This document shows positions 11,770 through 24,233 of a stretch of 64,000 nt of DNA, piece after piece. The position numbers and the translations under genes are program-made. The number at the start of each line of letters is the position of its first letter. Within the stretch, counting starts at the first letter, position 1. The notes beneath the pieces are model-generated. The model saw only the letters and a list, made by a program, of their open reading frames with translations. It was not told the origin of the DNA and did not search any database. This DNA comes from Coriolopsis trogii (lineage: Eukaryota; Basidiomycota; Agaricomycetes; Polyporales; Polyporaceae): positions 2,790,001 to 2,854,000 of the forward strand of contig JAHYIO010000036.1 in the NCBI GenBank assembly GCA_020543525.1, read 5' to 3'.

Positions 11770-14700
11770 TCAGATTCCCCCCGTCCCAGGAGGCGGCTGT
11801 GCCGCACCATGCGGGTTGTGCAAGCTGACGTTGTTGATGTACGTCCCCCAGTCGTCCCACCTAGTGCGGGTGCGTACCATCACCTGTTAGAAAAGGCAAG
11901 ATCCCGGATCGACAAGTCGGACACTCACTCAAACGACGCAGGCGCGGTAGACCACACCGCGAGCGTGTTGTCCGTGAACGCGAGCTCCTCGGAAGATAGG
12001 CCCTGCATCTCCCCAGCCCCTCCTCCCTGCGGCCCCATCCCGCCATGGCCCGGCCCAGCCCCAGGCGTGATCCCCGCCATGTCCTGCGATCCACCCATAC
12101 CCGTCACGAACGGCGACGCTTCCTGCCCATGCCCGAGCTGCTGCGCCCCCGCGTCAAACATGTCCGTGAACCCGCTCGCCTGGAGGTTGTACATCGCCAT
12201 CAGGCGCGGATCAAACTGCCCGCCTCCCATCGTCGTACGCCCCATAGCCGGTACCTGCTGCGACTGCTGCTGTCCCGCCGCTCCCGCCGCCGCCGACGGA
12301 GGGCCGAGAACGGCAGGCGCAGGCGCGGGCGCAGATGCGAGGTGTTGCGCCCAATCGCCCGGGTACGACACGTTGAAGCCGGGATGAAGCGGGAGCCGCC
12401 CGAGCTCCTCGGTATGCACCGGCAGCGCGAACGACGGCGTCATCGTTCCGCTCGTGCTCCCGCTCCCACTCCCACTGCCGCCGCCGTTGCCGTTGCCCGC
12501 ACCGTTCCCGGCCTTGTCCGACTCGGACATCGGGGCCGACGCCGTGGAGGACGACTGCACGCGCAGGGGCTGGGCGAACGTCGAGGACGCGAGGGACGGC
12601 TCCTCTCTCGACACGCGTCTGTTGCTGGCGATCGTCCGTGGGACGTCGATGAACGTGGGCCTGGAGGGATCGGACACGACAGACACGGCCGACGCTGGAC
12701 TGTCCGAGTCCCGTTCGCGTTTCTGGCTTGGGGCTGGAGACGCCTGAGGAAGGGGGAGGTCACCGACGGACGCCAACTCGTACAGGATGTCCCTAGATCA
12801 AAACGTGAGCGATAGAATGTGACCTGGAGGCAAGTGTCCGGAGCGTTACCATAGTCGACCTGCAGTGTGCCAGCTGAAAGAACGATATCAATGGGATGCA
12901 CGCGTTCGTTCAGGTTGAGCAATACGCACTGAGGTTCGAGCAACCGAAGCATCTTCATGCACTTGTGTACATCCGCCATCTCCTTTGCCGGATCTGTTGA
13001 CAGGCCGGACCGTTTCCCGCCCCAGATATTGAGCAGGAGTACGATCCCGGCTGTAAACAGCGACATCTGCACATTCCAAGACGAGCGAACACCGTCAGCA
13101 CCGACGAGACTCACGAGCTGACCACATCTGACAACGACGGACGCACCTGGTTGAAGTACGTCGGCATCCCGGCCCGCTTGTACTGCACATCCAGCACGTG
13201 TATGCACGACCGCGCCGCGTTGGTGCAGATCGCGAGCGACGGGAAAGAGAGCGGGGACGGCTTGCGCGGCGAGGGTATGAACGGCCTGTGGACCGCGATC
13301 TGGAGCTGATAATAGTTGGCGTACAGGTTCGCCGACTGGTTCAGGAACAGCAGGTTCTCGCGCGTCGGGTCCCACCGCACTGTGCCCACCGCGCAACGGT
13401 CAGCGGTCAGTGACATGTCCAGCAAATGGAGGGACGCGAAGAGGAGGCAGATGGTATGGTTAGGGAGGAACGGCGATACGTACGATGGTCCGGTACGGAG
13501 TCTATCCATTTGTTGAGCGCAGAATCGAGCTCGGCGACGATGTGCTGCTCCCATTGCTGTCCGACGAAACCCAAGAGCGCCTTCGACTTATTGATCGAGT
13601 ACTGGAATCCCCACGCGCCCACACATCGCATATATCAACAACATCGAAAGATAGCCACCACACACAGAGGGAGACGTTTCAGCTCATTTCCGCGCGGAGA
13701 ACGACGCAGAAGGCGCGGGAACTCACGATCGTGCGCATCGCGAAGGCGAGGATCTGATGTAATCGGACAAAGCAATTGAAGAACGTGATCCTCGACGGCT
13801 TCCCTGGGGGTTGCTTGAACGTAAGCTCAGGGTCAGTCCCCGTCCAATACTCGTCATCGACCTCCGTAGGCAAGTCGATATCAAAGCTACGGCAACAGTT
13901 CGTCAGTCAGCGGGCATGCAGGAAGCCACACAAGACACGGCGCATGTACCCACTCTTCGTCCTGAATCGCACACGGTCGTCCCAGGGCGAAGCTTGTTGA
14001 TCTGTCCATGGCAACAAGTACCCTGTATGTCCCAATATTGTTCCAACTTCAGTCACCGGGAGTGGATGATGATCGCCTACCAGAATGCGCGCCTCCACAG
14101 CTCCTCCTCGATGGTCGGAGACGAGCTGTAGACTTTCTTCCTATGTGCGCCGACATCCTGGGCCATGCGGATGCCGATGCCAATGATCGTCCAGCACGCC
14201 TGGGGTGCAGACGTACCTTGCAAGAATCCCGCCGTCAACTGCCGTGGGCAACCCAATCGAGAAGGCGAACGGCGAGGCGATTCGCGAACAGGGTATTGCA
14301 ATTCCGCGCCGTACACGCATGACAAGCAGGGAAAAAAGGACGGTATTAATATCAATTTCGGGGCTATTAGAGGTCATCTGCAAGCGACCTTGACGTACCG
14401 CGTAGATCTGAAGGTCGTATAACCGCGGAGGTGCAAGCAGCGACTTGCGCACCATCTGCACCTGCTGGAACCATTTCCAGCCCGCGGATTGGGGAATCTG
14501 GTGGTCGTCCAGCAATACGCGTGGGTCGTCCGTAAAGCGCGCGCCGTTGGCGCAGACGAGGAGGACTGTGGATCCAAAACCTTCGTCGTGGTGGTGCAGT
14601 CCCTCCTTGATCCCTTGCTCAAATGTTGGGCGGTGTAGAAGGGGCATGTAGTCGTTCATGTTTCTGAAGTAGAGGTCCACGAGCATTTCGAGCAGGTCTG

Positions 14701-15922
14701 GCGGTGGGAAGTCCTTGTGTGGCGAGTGTTCGTCTTGGACATTTGAAGTCAACCACTGATGCGCACAAAGAGTGGAGAAAGCGAACAAGGGGACATGAAA
14801 GCAGGCGGGGACGATGATGAGAGGAAATTGGTCAGCTAAGCCTCACCATACGTGAAGATCGAGTCTATGAAGACCCTCACAGGGTGCAAACTCCAGTACT
14901 GCTGTTTTCGTTTGAGCAGCATGACGTGCGCTTCCGGGTCCACAGTTTTCGGCAGTTCGATCCCGGCATATTCTTGCTTGAGATCCATGGCGGTCTGGAT
15001 GAAGAGCAGACTGCTCGACTTGCCGTGATAGCGCATGGAGCTCGGGTTCATGGACATCTTGCGTAGACTCTGGACGATGTTCCGCTGGGCGACAATCTCA
15101 TCGTCACTCGGATCGAGGTCGTCCGAATCGACTTGGGACGCAGGCGTTGATAGCGTAGGCGGGGATGCTACCACGGAAGGTTGGGATGGTGTGGTAGGGA
15201 TGGTGTATGCGGCTTTGGACGTGGTCGCACTGGACGGCTCGCCGTTGCGGTCAAGCCAAGAATCCTTGTCGAATGAGCCGCCCAGTTCCTTCGTGAAGTC
15301 GGCGTTCGGACAGAGCTAAGGGGAGGGAATAGCGAGCGACCGGATGGGTATGTCGTAGCGCCCGAAGAGGTCGGCAGACACACACCTTATTAAGCAGTTT
15401 CTCCATCTTCTCGAGCCGCGTTTCAAGACTCTCGACATATCTGCGGACGTGGATGAGTGGGCTAAAGGATGGGGACGAGGACGCATGCAGTTACGAACCC
15501 CTTGGGAGGTCCGCGTTTCTGTACAGGGGCTTGAGCAGGATTCAGGAACGAGAAGAGCAGGGTGTACGCACCTTGGCGGCCTCGATGTAAGTGCAGTCGA
15601 GTCTGTAAGAGACGCAATTGGAGCAGCGGTTGTTGGGCATCTGCGCGCCATCGCCTGAGGGTGGGAGTGGAATGGTACGAATATTGAGCCACTTTACGGC
15701 GTAGGTCGAGTGCAGCGGTCAGGCACGGACGGAAAGGGGAACTCACATCGGACTAGGATTGATATGTGCTGATCAGCACTGACACGAGACGGCGGAGCGA
15801 CGGGATGATGAGCTATGGGGCGACATACTTTTCTTGCGTCTGCACATATCACACGCGCGCTGGATCCTGCGCTTCTTGTGGGCAGCTACGTCCCCATCGT
15901 AATCCTCCTCCGGCGACGACAT
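11770..15922 (-). CDS. Zn2Cys6 transcription factor with fungal-specific TF domain
   Basis: Nuclear DNA-binding regulator. Start MSSPEEDYDGDVAAHKKRR. The zinc cluster reads CDMCRRKKIRC / DGAQMPNNRCSNC / VSYRLDC, a full CX2CX6CX9CX2CX6C, but only after two introns (15753-15828 and 15655-15746) that leave a 6-nt exon between them. A linker KKRGPPKG-YVESLETRLEKMEKLLNK follows, the usual linker and dimerisation coiled coil. The middle homology region begins near FPPPDLLEMLVDLYFRNMND and includes PLLHRPTFEQGI, IGIGIRMAQDVGAHR and EEELWRRAFW, as in the Fungal_trans domain. The C-terminal third is low-complexity and rich in G, S, A and Q (about 11.9-12.75 kb), a likely activation region, ending VSLHNPHGAAQPPPGTGGI. 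More than ten introns. It resembles XlnR- or Thi1-type factors in the linker, but I cannot assign a regulon. Confidence 0.93.
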
Positions 15923-17699
15923 TCCTCGGGGCTCGTGAAATAGGGAGCACAAGAGCACACGCGGATGGTATAGGTGGAAGACGAGAGAGCGAGAGAGGGA
16001 AGAAGAGACGAGAAGAAGCTGGAGGAGTGGAGGGTCTGAGAACAGACTTGGAGGATATGAGACTGAATACTGCGCACGTGCAGTGCAGTACGCGTCACGC
16101 CCTGGCTCGGCACCCCCCGATCGGCGCGCCCAATCTCTCACCCCTGCCGTCCTCGACATCGTCGTCCTCGAGCCTCCTCTCCGGAGATATGTCTTCAACC
16201 TATCCGTACACAGCCAGCCTCCCAGCAACGACCCCGCAGTCTCCAAAGGCTGCGCCGCCAAGCTCCCTTGACTCACAGGGAGTCATTTGCTACGAAGCCT
16301 TCACCGAGCCCATTCATTCCTGACACTACCGCCCTGCTATCATCATCCACGCACTTCTTCCCTGTATCCGGCACCGCTCTTCGATTCCGAAAGACAGATG
16401 GACACACACACGTTTTGATCGCGAGTCCAGCCATCGCTGCACCTCCAACATCCGCACACCGTGTTTCATTCCAACATACCCGTACGTGTCCGCAAACATG
16501 GCGACTCCTCGAGCCTGCTCCGGCTCATATCCACCACGGTCACTCCCACGCAGATCCGAATCCTTTTGAACGCAGCGCCTACATACCAGGCATGGCACCA
16601 TGGGACCATGACGTTCGCGATCTATCCCCATACACGCGCCAGCGTCGTAAGTATGTACGAACACGGCATGCTCACGTCGCCCTCCTGCTCTTCCAATGCG
16701 TAGTCATTCGCCGGCATCGGACTTCACGCCATCCGCTTCAGTCCTCTATTCCCGCTCTCACAATCAAGCAGCATGTACCATTGAACACCAACCTGCAGGT
16801 GTCCGGTATGCATGACGAGTCGTCGAGGTCGGGCTGGCTCAACCACAATGACAAGTTGAAGTAAAGATACTCATCGAATGACCGGCAACCTGCAGACCAC
16901 TCACCACCCGGAGATCCCTCCCAGGTTCGCACACCCCATAATGGTCACATGCCCACGACGGACGTACGCGTGAGCTCCAGCATCAAGTTCACATTCTCAC
17001 ATTCGCCCACCAAGCATGCTGAACTCATTCCAGCACACGCATCCTGACCGATCCGCGAACGAGAATACCATTAACAGCCGAGCCCACTATGCGTACGCGT
17101 ACTACGACGCAGGAGGGGGTACCAGTACAAATATATACAGCCGTGACCGTATCCGTAACGTGGAGAACGAGCACCATGAACCATAAACCATGCCATGCAA
17201 CTCGACGGCGTTCGCGTGCCCGCCGGACTGGGGGAACCAGCATGCCGTGCGTAAGCGTAGCAGGGAGCGGCACCAGGGAGGGGAGGGGAAGGAAGAAGGG
17301 CATTCGCGCGATGACGGAGATGCGAGATTATACGGCGTGACGAGCAATCGTGAGCAGCGAGTAGCGTGCACCGAACACCGAACGTCGAGCGTCGTGGTCC
17401 GTGTTCCGTGGATAGGATGGGATTGGGATATGGGACGCAAGTGCGTGTCGTGGATTGGGCACGTCGAATGGCGATCAGGGTCCACCGACCGATCCGGCGG
17501 ATACCGATATCCCAGCGTGAGCGCGGGCCAGGAGCACATACATAGGCATGTCGGTCCCACCGCCCCGTCGAACCAGAACCGGAGCCGGAACCTGGACGCG
17601 CCGCGCCGCGCAGAACGTCGAGGAGGAGGAAGATGTAAAGAGCGAGTAGGATAGCTAAGAGTACAAGCCGGCGTGAACCCCAGACTGCATGCGATGGAT

Positions 17700-17732
17700 G
17701 TGGATGGATGGATGGATGTGTGTATGTGTGTG
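17700..17732 (+). repeat. (TGGA)n / (TG)n microsatellite
   Basis: Tandem TGGA units running directly into a TGTG tract. Confidence 0.85.
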
Positions 17733-17929
17733 TTGAGAGATGTGCGTTGCGCGATATGTGATGGGATGAACGGGCCGATAGACAGATGATGTGGGATGGA
17801 TGGACGAAACGCAATTGCAGAGAACCAGCTGGGAGCAGTGTGCGGGACGGCAGCAGGGTTTGACCTCCCAGAGTCCTCGAAACGAAGCCGGCGCCGCGCC
17901 GGTCCTCAGATCCGCCAGACAGGAGGGAG

Positions 17930-17950
17930 AAGGAGGAGGAGGAGGAGGAA
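17930..17950 (+). repeat. (GGA)n microsatellite
   Basis: Seven or so GGA units (TCC on the minus strand), in the presumed 3' flank of the AreA-like gene. Confidence 0.85.
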
Positions 17951-18088
17951 GCAGAGCACGTAAAGTAATAGTACACGGACAGAAGCCGAAAAAAAAACAG
18001 ACACCGAGAAAACATGGATACACCAGAAGAGAAGGGGTGCCGGAGGACTATCGTCCCGCGCGAACACCATGCAAGTCCACGCACGCGC

Positions 18089-20772
18089 TCACCATCCCGA
18101 GTAATGGTACTCGTCCGCCCAGCTGCGATTGCGCGCCATCGCCCGCCGTTTCCGCTCTTCCCTATCCTCCACATTCGGCTCCTGCTCTCGCGGCTGCCCC
18201 TGTCGCTGGCCATGAGGCCCAGGCTGAGCCTGAGCCTGAGCCTGAGACTGCTGTTGCGCCGCCGCCGCCGCAGGGCCCTCCCCGCCGGTCATCGCCGTCA
18301 ACGGCCTCAAGCCGCTCCCCAGCACGCCCGGCCGCCGCGTGATGTTGATCCTGCTCACCTGCCGCTCCCACAGCAAGTTCCGCCGCAGACTCTCCGACAG
18401 CTCCGTCTGGAGCATCTGCCGGCGCGTCGTCCGCGGCGTCATCGGCGGCGCAGGCGCAGGCAGGTTGTACGGGTGCGTCAGCGGGATCGGCGCCGTCGCC
18501 ACGCTCGTCAGCTGCCCCCGGCCGTTCGCGTGCTGCATCTGCTGCATCTGCTGCTGCTGTTGCGACAGCAGACCCCGCTCGGACGTCCGGCGGCGGTTCG
18601 GGTCGGCGAGCGCGGCCAGCTTCTGCTGTGCGAGGCTCCGGGAGACCTGGATGGTGTCGTCCGGGTTGTCGTCTTCGCTCTCCGTGTCTTCGAGCTCCTC
18701 GCCCTGCGGACGGCCCTTTGGCCTGTACCCGCCTTGTCGTCCCTGTTCGGGAGAAGCCACCGGCGCCTGAGCAGTGACCTGCGCAGCCAGAGGGACCGCG
18801 ACCGAGCTCTTGCTCATGGGCAGCATGGGCGCTGTGCCCTGTCGTCCGAGCTGCGTCATGTCCTGCGTCGACCGGCTGGTGCGATACGGATGATTGGGCG
18901 GGAAGATGTTCGGATCGGGGTTGAGCAACTGCGATAGCAACCCGGAGCGTGTGCGGTTGAGGTTGGAGTACGAGCGTTTGGGGACCTTCGCGAACATGTC
19001 CTCCTCTGTCGCCTTGCGTTGCCGCGCCTCTTCGACCTTTGTCGTCTTGCGCTCCTTCTCCCGGTTCTCCGAGCTGTTATCTGATGCCCACTCGTCGGAA
19101 TCGTCGTCCGAGTCCGTCTCGTACTCGGATGAAGTGCTGATCACGATCCCGCGCCTCGGATGAGATGGTCCGGCACCGTTGGCGGCCGTCTTCGCAGTGG
19201 TGGCCACGGTGGGCGCCGCAGCGGCCTGCTTCGCCGCGGAGGTCGCAGGAGGGTTGGAAGGGCGCGCTTTCGTCGGCTCGCTCTTCTTCTCCTTCGGCTT
19301 TTCCTGTTCGGGAACATTGCCCGAGCGGGATCCGTTCGACGAAGCCGACCCGATGTTGAACGCCGCCTTCTTCGTCTCCTTCGCCTCCACCGCCGTCGTC
19401 TTCTTCTGGGACGTGGTCCGCAGACCGTGTGAATGCAGGCGCTGGAGCCCGGGGCGTACCGGGGCGTGCCGTTCCTTGGGTTTTCGCACCTGCGCGCGAG
19501 GCCGCTTGGCGGCCGTGCCCACCGCGCTCGGATGGCTGACCAGATCGGACTTGATGTGGCTCGACGTGGCGCTGCTTGGGCTCAGCTCATCGCGTCCTGG
19601 GTCCGGTTCCTGCGCATGAGTGTCCAGACGAGGAGCGCCTGCGGCCGACGGGACCTCGGGAGATGGAAGACCATCGGGAGAAGGCGAGCCGCCGTCCTGC
19701 AAGAAGAACCGCCGGTCGGATGCCTTGAGCGTGTCATCGTTGTACGTCTTCGACTTTGTCGCGGTTGTCGAAATGGCGTCATGGGAAGACGGCTTCGATG
19801 CTGCTAGTATCGCGGACTGCGGCGGCGGTGCGGCCGCAGATGACGATGGTTGTTTAGCCTTGACGCTGGGAGATGCAGCAGGAATGGTCAACGCGGCCAA
19901 CGAACGCGCTGGGGGCGGGGGTAACAAGTGCGTGGAATGTTGAGGGGCAAGTGTAGGCGGATGTGATATGGCAGGAGTGGCGGGCGGCGTCGGGTGCGGT
20001 GTGGGGTTCACGACCACAACGCGGGGAAACGATGGTCCATCCGGCTGTGGGGGAGTTGCGGGCAGTTGCACTGTTGGTATCGACGCAACAATCGGTCGGG
20101 GTTGGGCGATGCGAGTGGTGGTGGGTGAACGCGGGACGTTGACATCAAGCTTGCATGGTAGGATGTCCATTATCATTTTCCCGACGCCGACGGAACTGTT
20201 TGACTTGCGTCGTTCCATTGGGGCGCTAGCCGTGCTCAGTCGGCGACCGGCTGTGATGACAGTGTTTGCAGAGTTGTGGGCGTGCCATGAATATGCCGTT
20301 GTGATAACGGCTGAAGGTGATAGGCATGGATGAGGTAGGGGGACTAACCAGAGCGGGTTGTCAGCATTTTTGACCGCTAAATCGGCGAAGAAAAGATGGG
20401 GAGAGAAGACGATGGGGGACGCACGTTGTGGAGTGACAAGCCCGTCCTCGGATATGGGAGTGATAGGTGATGGGCTGCGCTTCTCGGAAAAGGAAGGGGA
20501 CAAAGAACCGGGGGACGAGGAGGGCGTATTCTGGGCAGAGGCCATCTCGCGATACCAGAGGCGCCAGGAGATGTTCTCTAACCGTCTGCCGTCCTTGAGG
20601 GACTCTTTGCACTTTGTGAAGACTGCATGAGAAAGAAGTGAGCGTGAGGGGACAAGTGCGTGGGGGAGGTAGACGCACGGGCCCAAAGACTGGAGAGCGC
20701 ATCCTCGCCCTCGAGGTCTTTGACGACATCTTGGGCGACGGAGAGGATGGGGGACGGGAAGTGGGAGATCAT
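18089..20772 (-). CDS. AreA N-terminal (GATA-like) / DUF3295 regulator
   Basis: Large, mostly disordered regulatory protein of the type found across fungi, without a GATA zinc finger. The N-terminus MISHFPSPILSVAQDVV...ALSSLWA is joined by an intron to VFTKCKESLKDGRRLENISW plus RLWYRE. This is the conserved helix of Pfam PF08550, first seen in AreA and also in yeast Mks1. The C-terminus carries DUF3295 hallmarks: SLRRNLLWERQ and the very end RNRSWADEYHYSGW. Between them lie long S/P/T-rich stretches, an acidic ETDSDDDSDEWASDNSSEN block and an AQ-rich hexanucleotide repeat near 18216-18250. Start at 20772 follows from the N-terminal homology. A short intron near 20400-20450 is possible but the frame is open through it. 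Homologues link to nitrogen and retrograde signalling; that role is inference. Confidence 0.85.
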
Positions 20773-23700
20773 GTTATCGAGTAGGGGCAGAGCGAGAAGC
20801 GTAGAATTACAGATATGAAACGAATGCAGGACGAGAACGGAAAGCGATAGGGCGAGAGATGTACAGAGGGGGGCGGGCAGGCGCAGACACGGTCGAAACG
20901 TGAAGGGGCCTGTTGAGAGGTTAGAACCGGCTTGCGGTGCGAGCGGCCGACGGTGAAACCGAGTCGGACGTGAGAGGCAAAGCAAGGTGGCCGATGATAG
21001 CGTAGGCCGTCGGGGACAATGGTCGTCAGAGCGGGAGGAAGGAGGGAGGGGGCGGGGGAGGGGAGGGGATGGTGATGGAGAGGGACGAGAGAGCGAGGGC
21101 AGGCGGTCGACATTCGCTCGACTGACACTGACCACCAGACAGACGCACAAGCACGCGACGGGCCGGGGGCCGCCCTCCTGCCTCATTGGGCCATCGCCAC
21201 CCGACCGGAGCCCCTCCCGGCCCACCCGGCTGTCCCCGACGTCCGAGTCACATGTCCGCCTCGTCGCAGCGTGTACAGACTGATGTCCTCAACATGCTTC
21301 AGACAAACGTCTTGTAGTTTCCTCTAACCCAACTTGGCTCACATCTCCTGACCGACCCATTATTGCTGATCACTCATATTCCTCACTCGTTGCATCCTCC
21401 CAGGCAGAACGTTTCGCATTTTGCACCCGTCAAGCGCCAGTTCCGCACTTAAGTATACCTCCGGACGCCCTCCTCTACCAATCAGCGTCCGTGATCGTCC
21501 CTCGAACAGCTCCTGCACGCGTGCTGCGCCTCCCCCGCCTGTACATACATCCTCCCTTAGCATGTACCCCCTGTTGCCACTCGCCCACAACCTTGGCTGA
21601 GGCCGTCAGCCTCTCCCAAACGTTGCGTTGACAAGGTCCCGCTTCAAGCACATCCGGGCTCCCCTTGACGGCTCCGGACTTGCTCCTCCCTCATTCGCTC
21701 GTCTCTGCAAACCCGCTTGCTCTCCGTACGTATCTGCTCCCGCTCCACTCTCCACGAGCCTCTCGTGCACCAAATCGAATGGTCGACCGCCGCCCCAGCT
21801 CAGGCCCCCTGCCGCAATCTACCGATTCCGTGTGTGTCTGTCTATCATACTAAGCAGCTATTCTATTCCGCCGATATCCAATCGCGCTACCCGCTCCTCC
21901 CTGCATCACCAGATGGTGCGTCGGTGTATCGCTGGAGTCTGCGCTCCTCGTCGACGCGTCATGCCGCTCCCGAGCTCGCCTTCACACTGGCGGCAGGCCC
22001 CTCCCGGCTCGTCTGCAGCGGTCATTCGAGATGTCCCATGATAGGCCATAGTATGCTTGCGCACGCATTACATACATCTGATGCTTGCAACTTGTCGTTT
22101 GGACACGCTCGCACAGGCTCCTTTTCCTCCTTTGGTGAGACGGAAAGCGGACGGAAACGCGGGCGGGGCGCGTATGCCATCTACATACATATCATTTTAC
22201 ACCCGCCTAGTTGGCATTGGGTCCACCACGACGATATCTTCGTCAAAGGTCAGAGACATGCAGTCGTCTGGCATTCTAAACGTCTTCCTATAATCATACG
22301 AACAGATGCGAATATATGTACCAAACGCATCTTTCCGCCGATCTGCATTCGATTTTTCCTCCCGACGTCCGGATCCGTCGACGCAGTGCACTGTGCAGCA
22401 CGGCCGAGTCTCGAACGGTTCAACTTCCAAAGGACGGTGCGGTATTGGTTGCGCACTCGAGGTTCACGATTTCCACCATCGTGCAAAGGGTGATAACGTC
22501 TGAGGCTGTATACGTACAGGCTGGAGACGCGCCAATTGCAACCCGCGTCCGCACCCGCACCCATTGCAAGTCGCCGATCATCTTCGCCCGCCTCGCCCGC
22601 CTTCCTCGTCTCCATGCGCCCTTCTCGTGTCGCTCGGGGCGCGCGACGCCGTAGGCGGGGCAAACGCTTCTCGGCAGGGACCTCGTGAGTCGTGAGCCCG
22701 TCATCCGACAAGCGAGAACGCCGAGCTCAGGAAGGCTATTAGGAAGCCCAGTCAGCCAGTCAGCGGCCTTTACGCAAGCGCTAGCGAGCGTTGTGGGTTC
22801 ATCCGCTCTCTCAGTCTGCTAGCGCTCCCTCGCTGTCTCTCAGTCGGGCCTACGTGCGTGACTGCACCGCGACCGTTTCGGCTGGCTTGGGGGATTCGAA
22901 CATCGTGCGACTGCAGATCGACCACGGGCGACGCGAAGTGCTCGTTACGTGACTCCGATTCTACCGTGGTACGCATGTCAAACACACGTTCTATAGACTG
23001 CCTTCAAGTTGACCTCGTCCCTCAGGCCTCAGGCTTCGACCCGACTTTTAGGGTCTCCTGGGCTGCCGGCGTTGAACGGGCCTTGAGAGTGACGTCCGCA
23101 TGCCAGAGACTGTAGTCCAAGCTCGTCAAAAACACGGGCAGGAGGATGCCCAGGGAAGCAAGCACGGCCTACCACTGTCACCCGCTCTCTCGACGACGTG
23201 GCTCACGAACAGCGAGCACCCAGTCAGCATCCGGTCTCGGCAGCGTAAGTACTGCCAGTGCCAGTGAGCACCCAGTCAGTACCGGTCAGTACGTACGAAC
23301 GCCGGATCCGGAGATGGCGCAACGCACGTCAACGCAAACCCTCGCCGCCCTCGCGTTCGCCTCCCCCACGTCTTCCCCACATCCTCTGATCTCGATACTG
23401 TACACCCACACCAACCGCAAGTCGAACACTCCGCGGCACTCGCAGGCGCGGATCGCGAACCATGTCGTTGATGCCACCGTCACCGTCACTCTCACTGTAA
23501 GTAGCAAGTACTCATGTTGCCCCCGTACCACCATAGTGCTGCAGCGCCGTCCCACAAAAGGCAAGCTCCCCCCCCGCGCGTCCATCGTTCGTACACAGTC
23601 TCCACCCTCCCGGCGCCGCTTTGCCTCAGAGTCTTCCGCCCGCGCCCGCGACGGGGCTTGCTTTGGCCCGTCCATTCCATCCTCGCAATCCGACTGCCAC

Positions 23701-24233
23701 ATGTACTCTATATCCCGAACGCACCTTCTGAGGACATTTACTGCGCGCCCCGCGAGTGGCGTGCACGTCACGCTGGCCCTCCTTCGCCTCCATCCGAGAG
23801 AGAGAGAGAGAGAGAGGGGCATCATGAGAGTCCGCTCCGGCGTCGCCACCTTACGGTACGCACTCGGGCTCGGGCTGCTCGGGGTACTCACATGGGGATC
23901 TCCAGTTGCGTTTTCCAGCCTGCGCTACGCTCTCTGACATGTCTACGTAGAGCCCAGTGGCGCGAAGCCGCGAGTGGCTTGCTCTCATGTACCGCAGCGA
24001 GAGCACGCCGATCCAAAGAGATGTACAGGAACACGCTAGCACGCTATTGATACATTCACTCCATCTACAGTTTGATACACACCGTCCGCGCACGCACCCC
24101 ACACGGAACGTCGCCCGCCGACACAGCAAATACAGGACAAAAATACACAGGTACACCATGACACGAACACTCTACGATACTCCCACACCCAAAGACCTAA
24201 ACAGAGGAGGACGAGTCCACAAGCGAGGGAGGC
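20773..24233. other. 3.5-kb gap upstream of the AreA-like gene
   Basis: No convincing gene. It runs from the start of the AreA-like gene to the 3' end of the Sfp1-like gene. The part next to the AreA-like start (to about 21.2 kb) is strongly AG-rich on the plus strand, i.e. CT-rich on the sense strand, as in fungal promoters and 5' UTRs. ORFs such as 23146-23937 lack domains. Confidence 0.5.
23796..23817 (+). repeat. (GA)n microsatellite
   Basis: About ten GA units inside the 3.5-kb gap. Confidence 0.9.

Larger units (their letters stand above)
15923..18088. other. Long intergenic region upstream of the Zn2Cys6 gene
   Basis: About 2.2 kb between the start of the Zn2Cys6 gene and the stop of the AreA-like gene. 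Long ORFs cross it (one of 380 codons on the minus strand, 17071-18213) but they lack domains, are biased toward R, S and H, and overlap each other, as expected of GC-rich non-coding DNA. Contains two microsatellites. It should hold the transcription factor promoter and the neighbour's 3' UTR. Confidence 0.5.

Noticed and set aside
17071..18213. A 380-codon minus-strand ORF
   Set aside because: Biased composition (R, S, H), no domain, overlapped by equally long ORFs in other frames, and it runs into the end of the AreA-like gene in another frame. Consistent with GC-rich chance ORFs.
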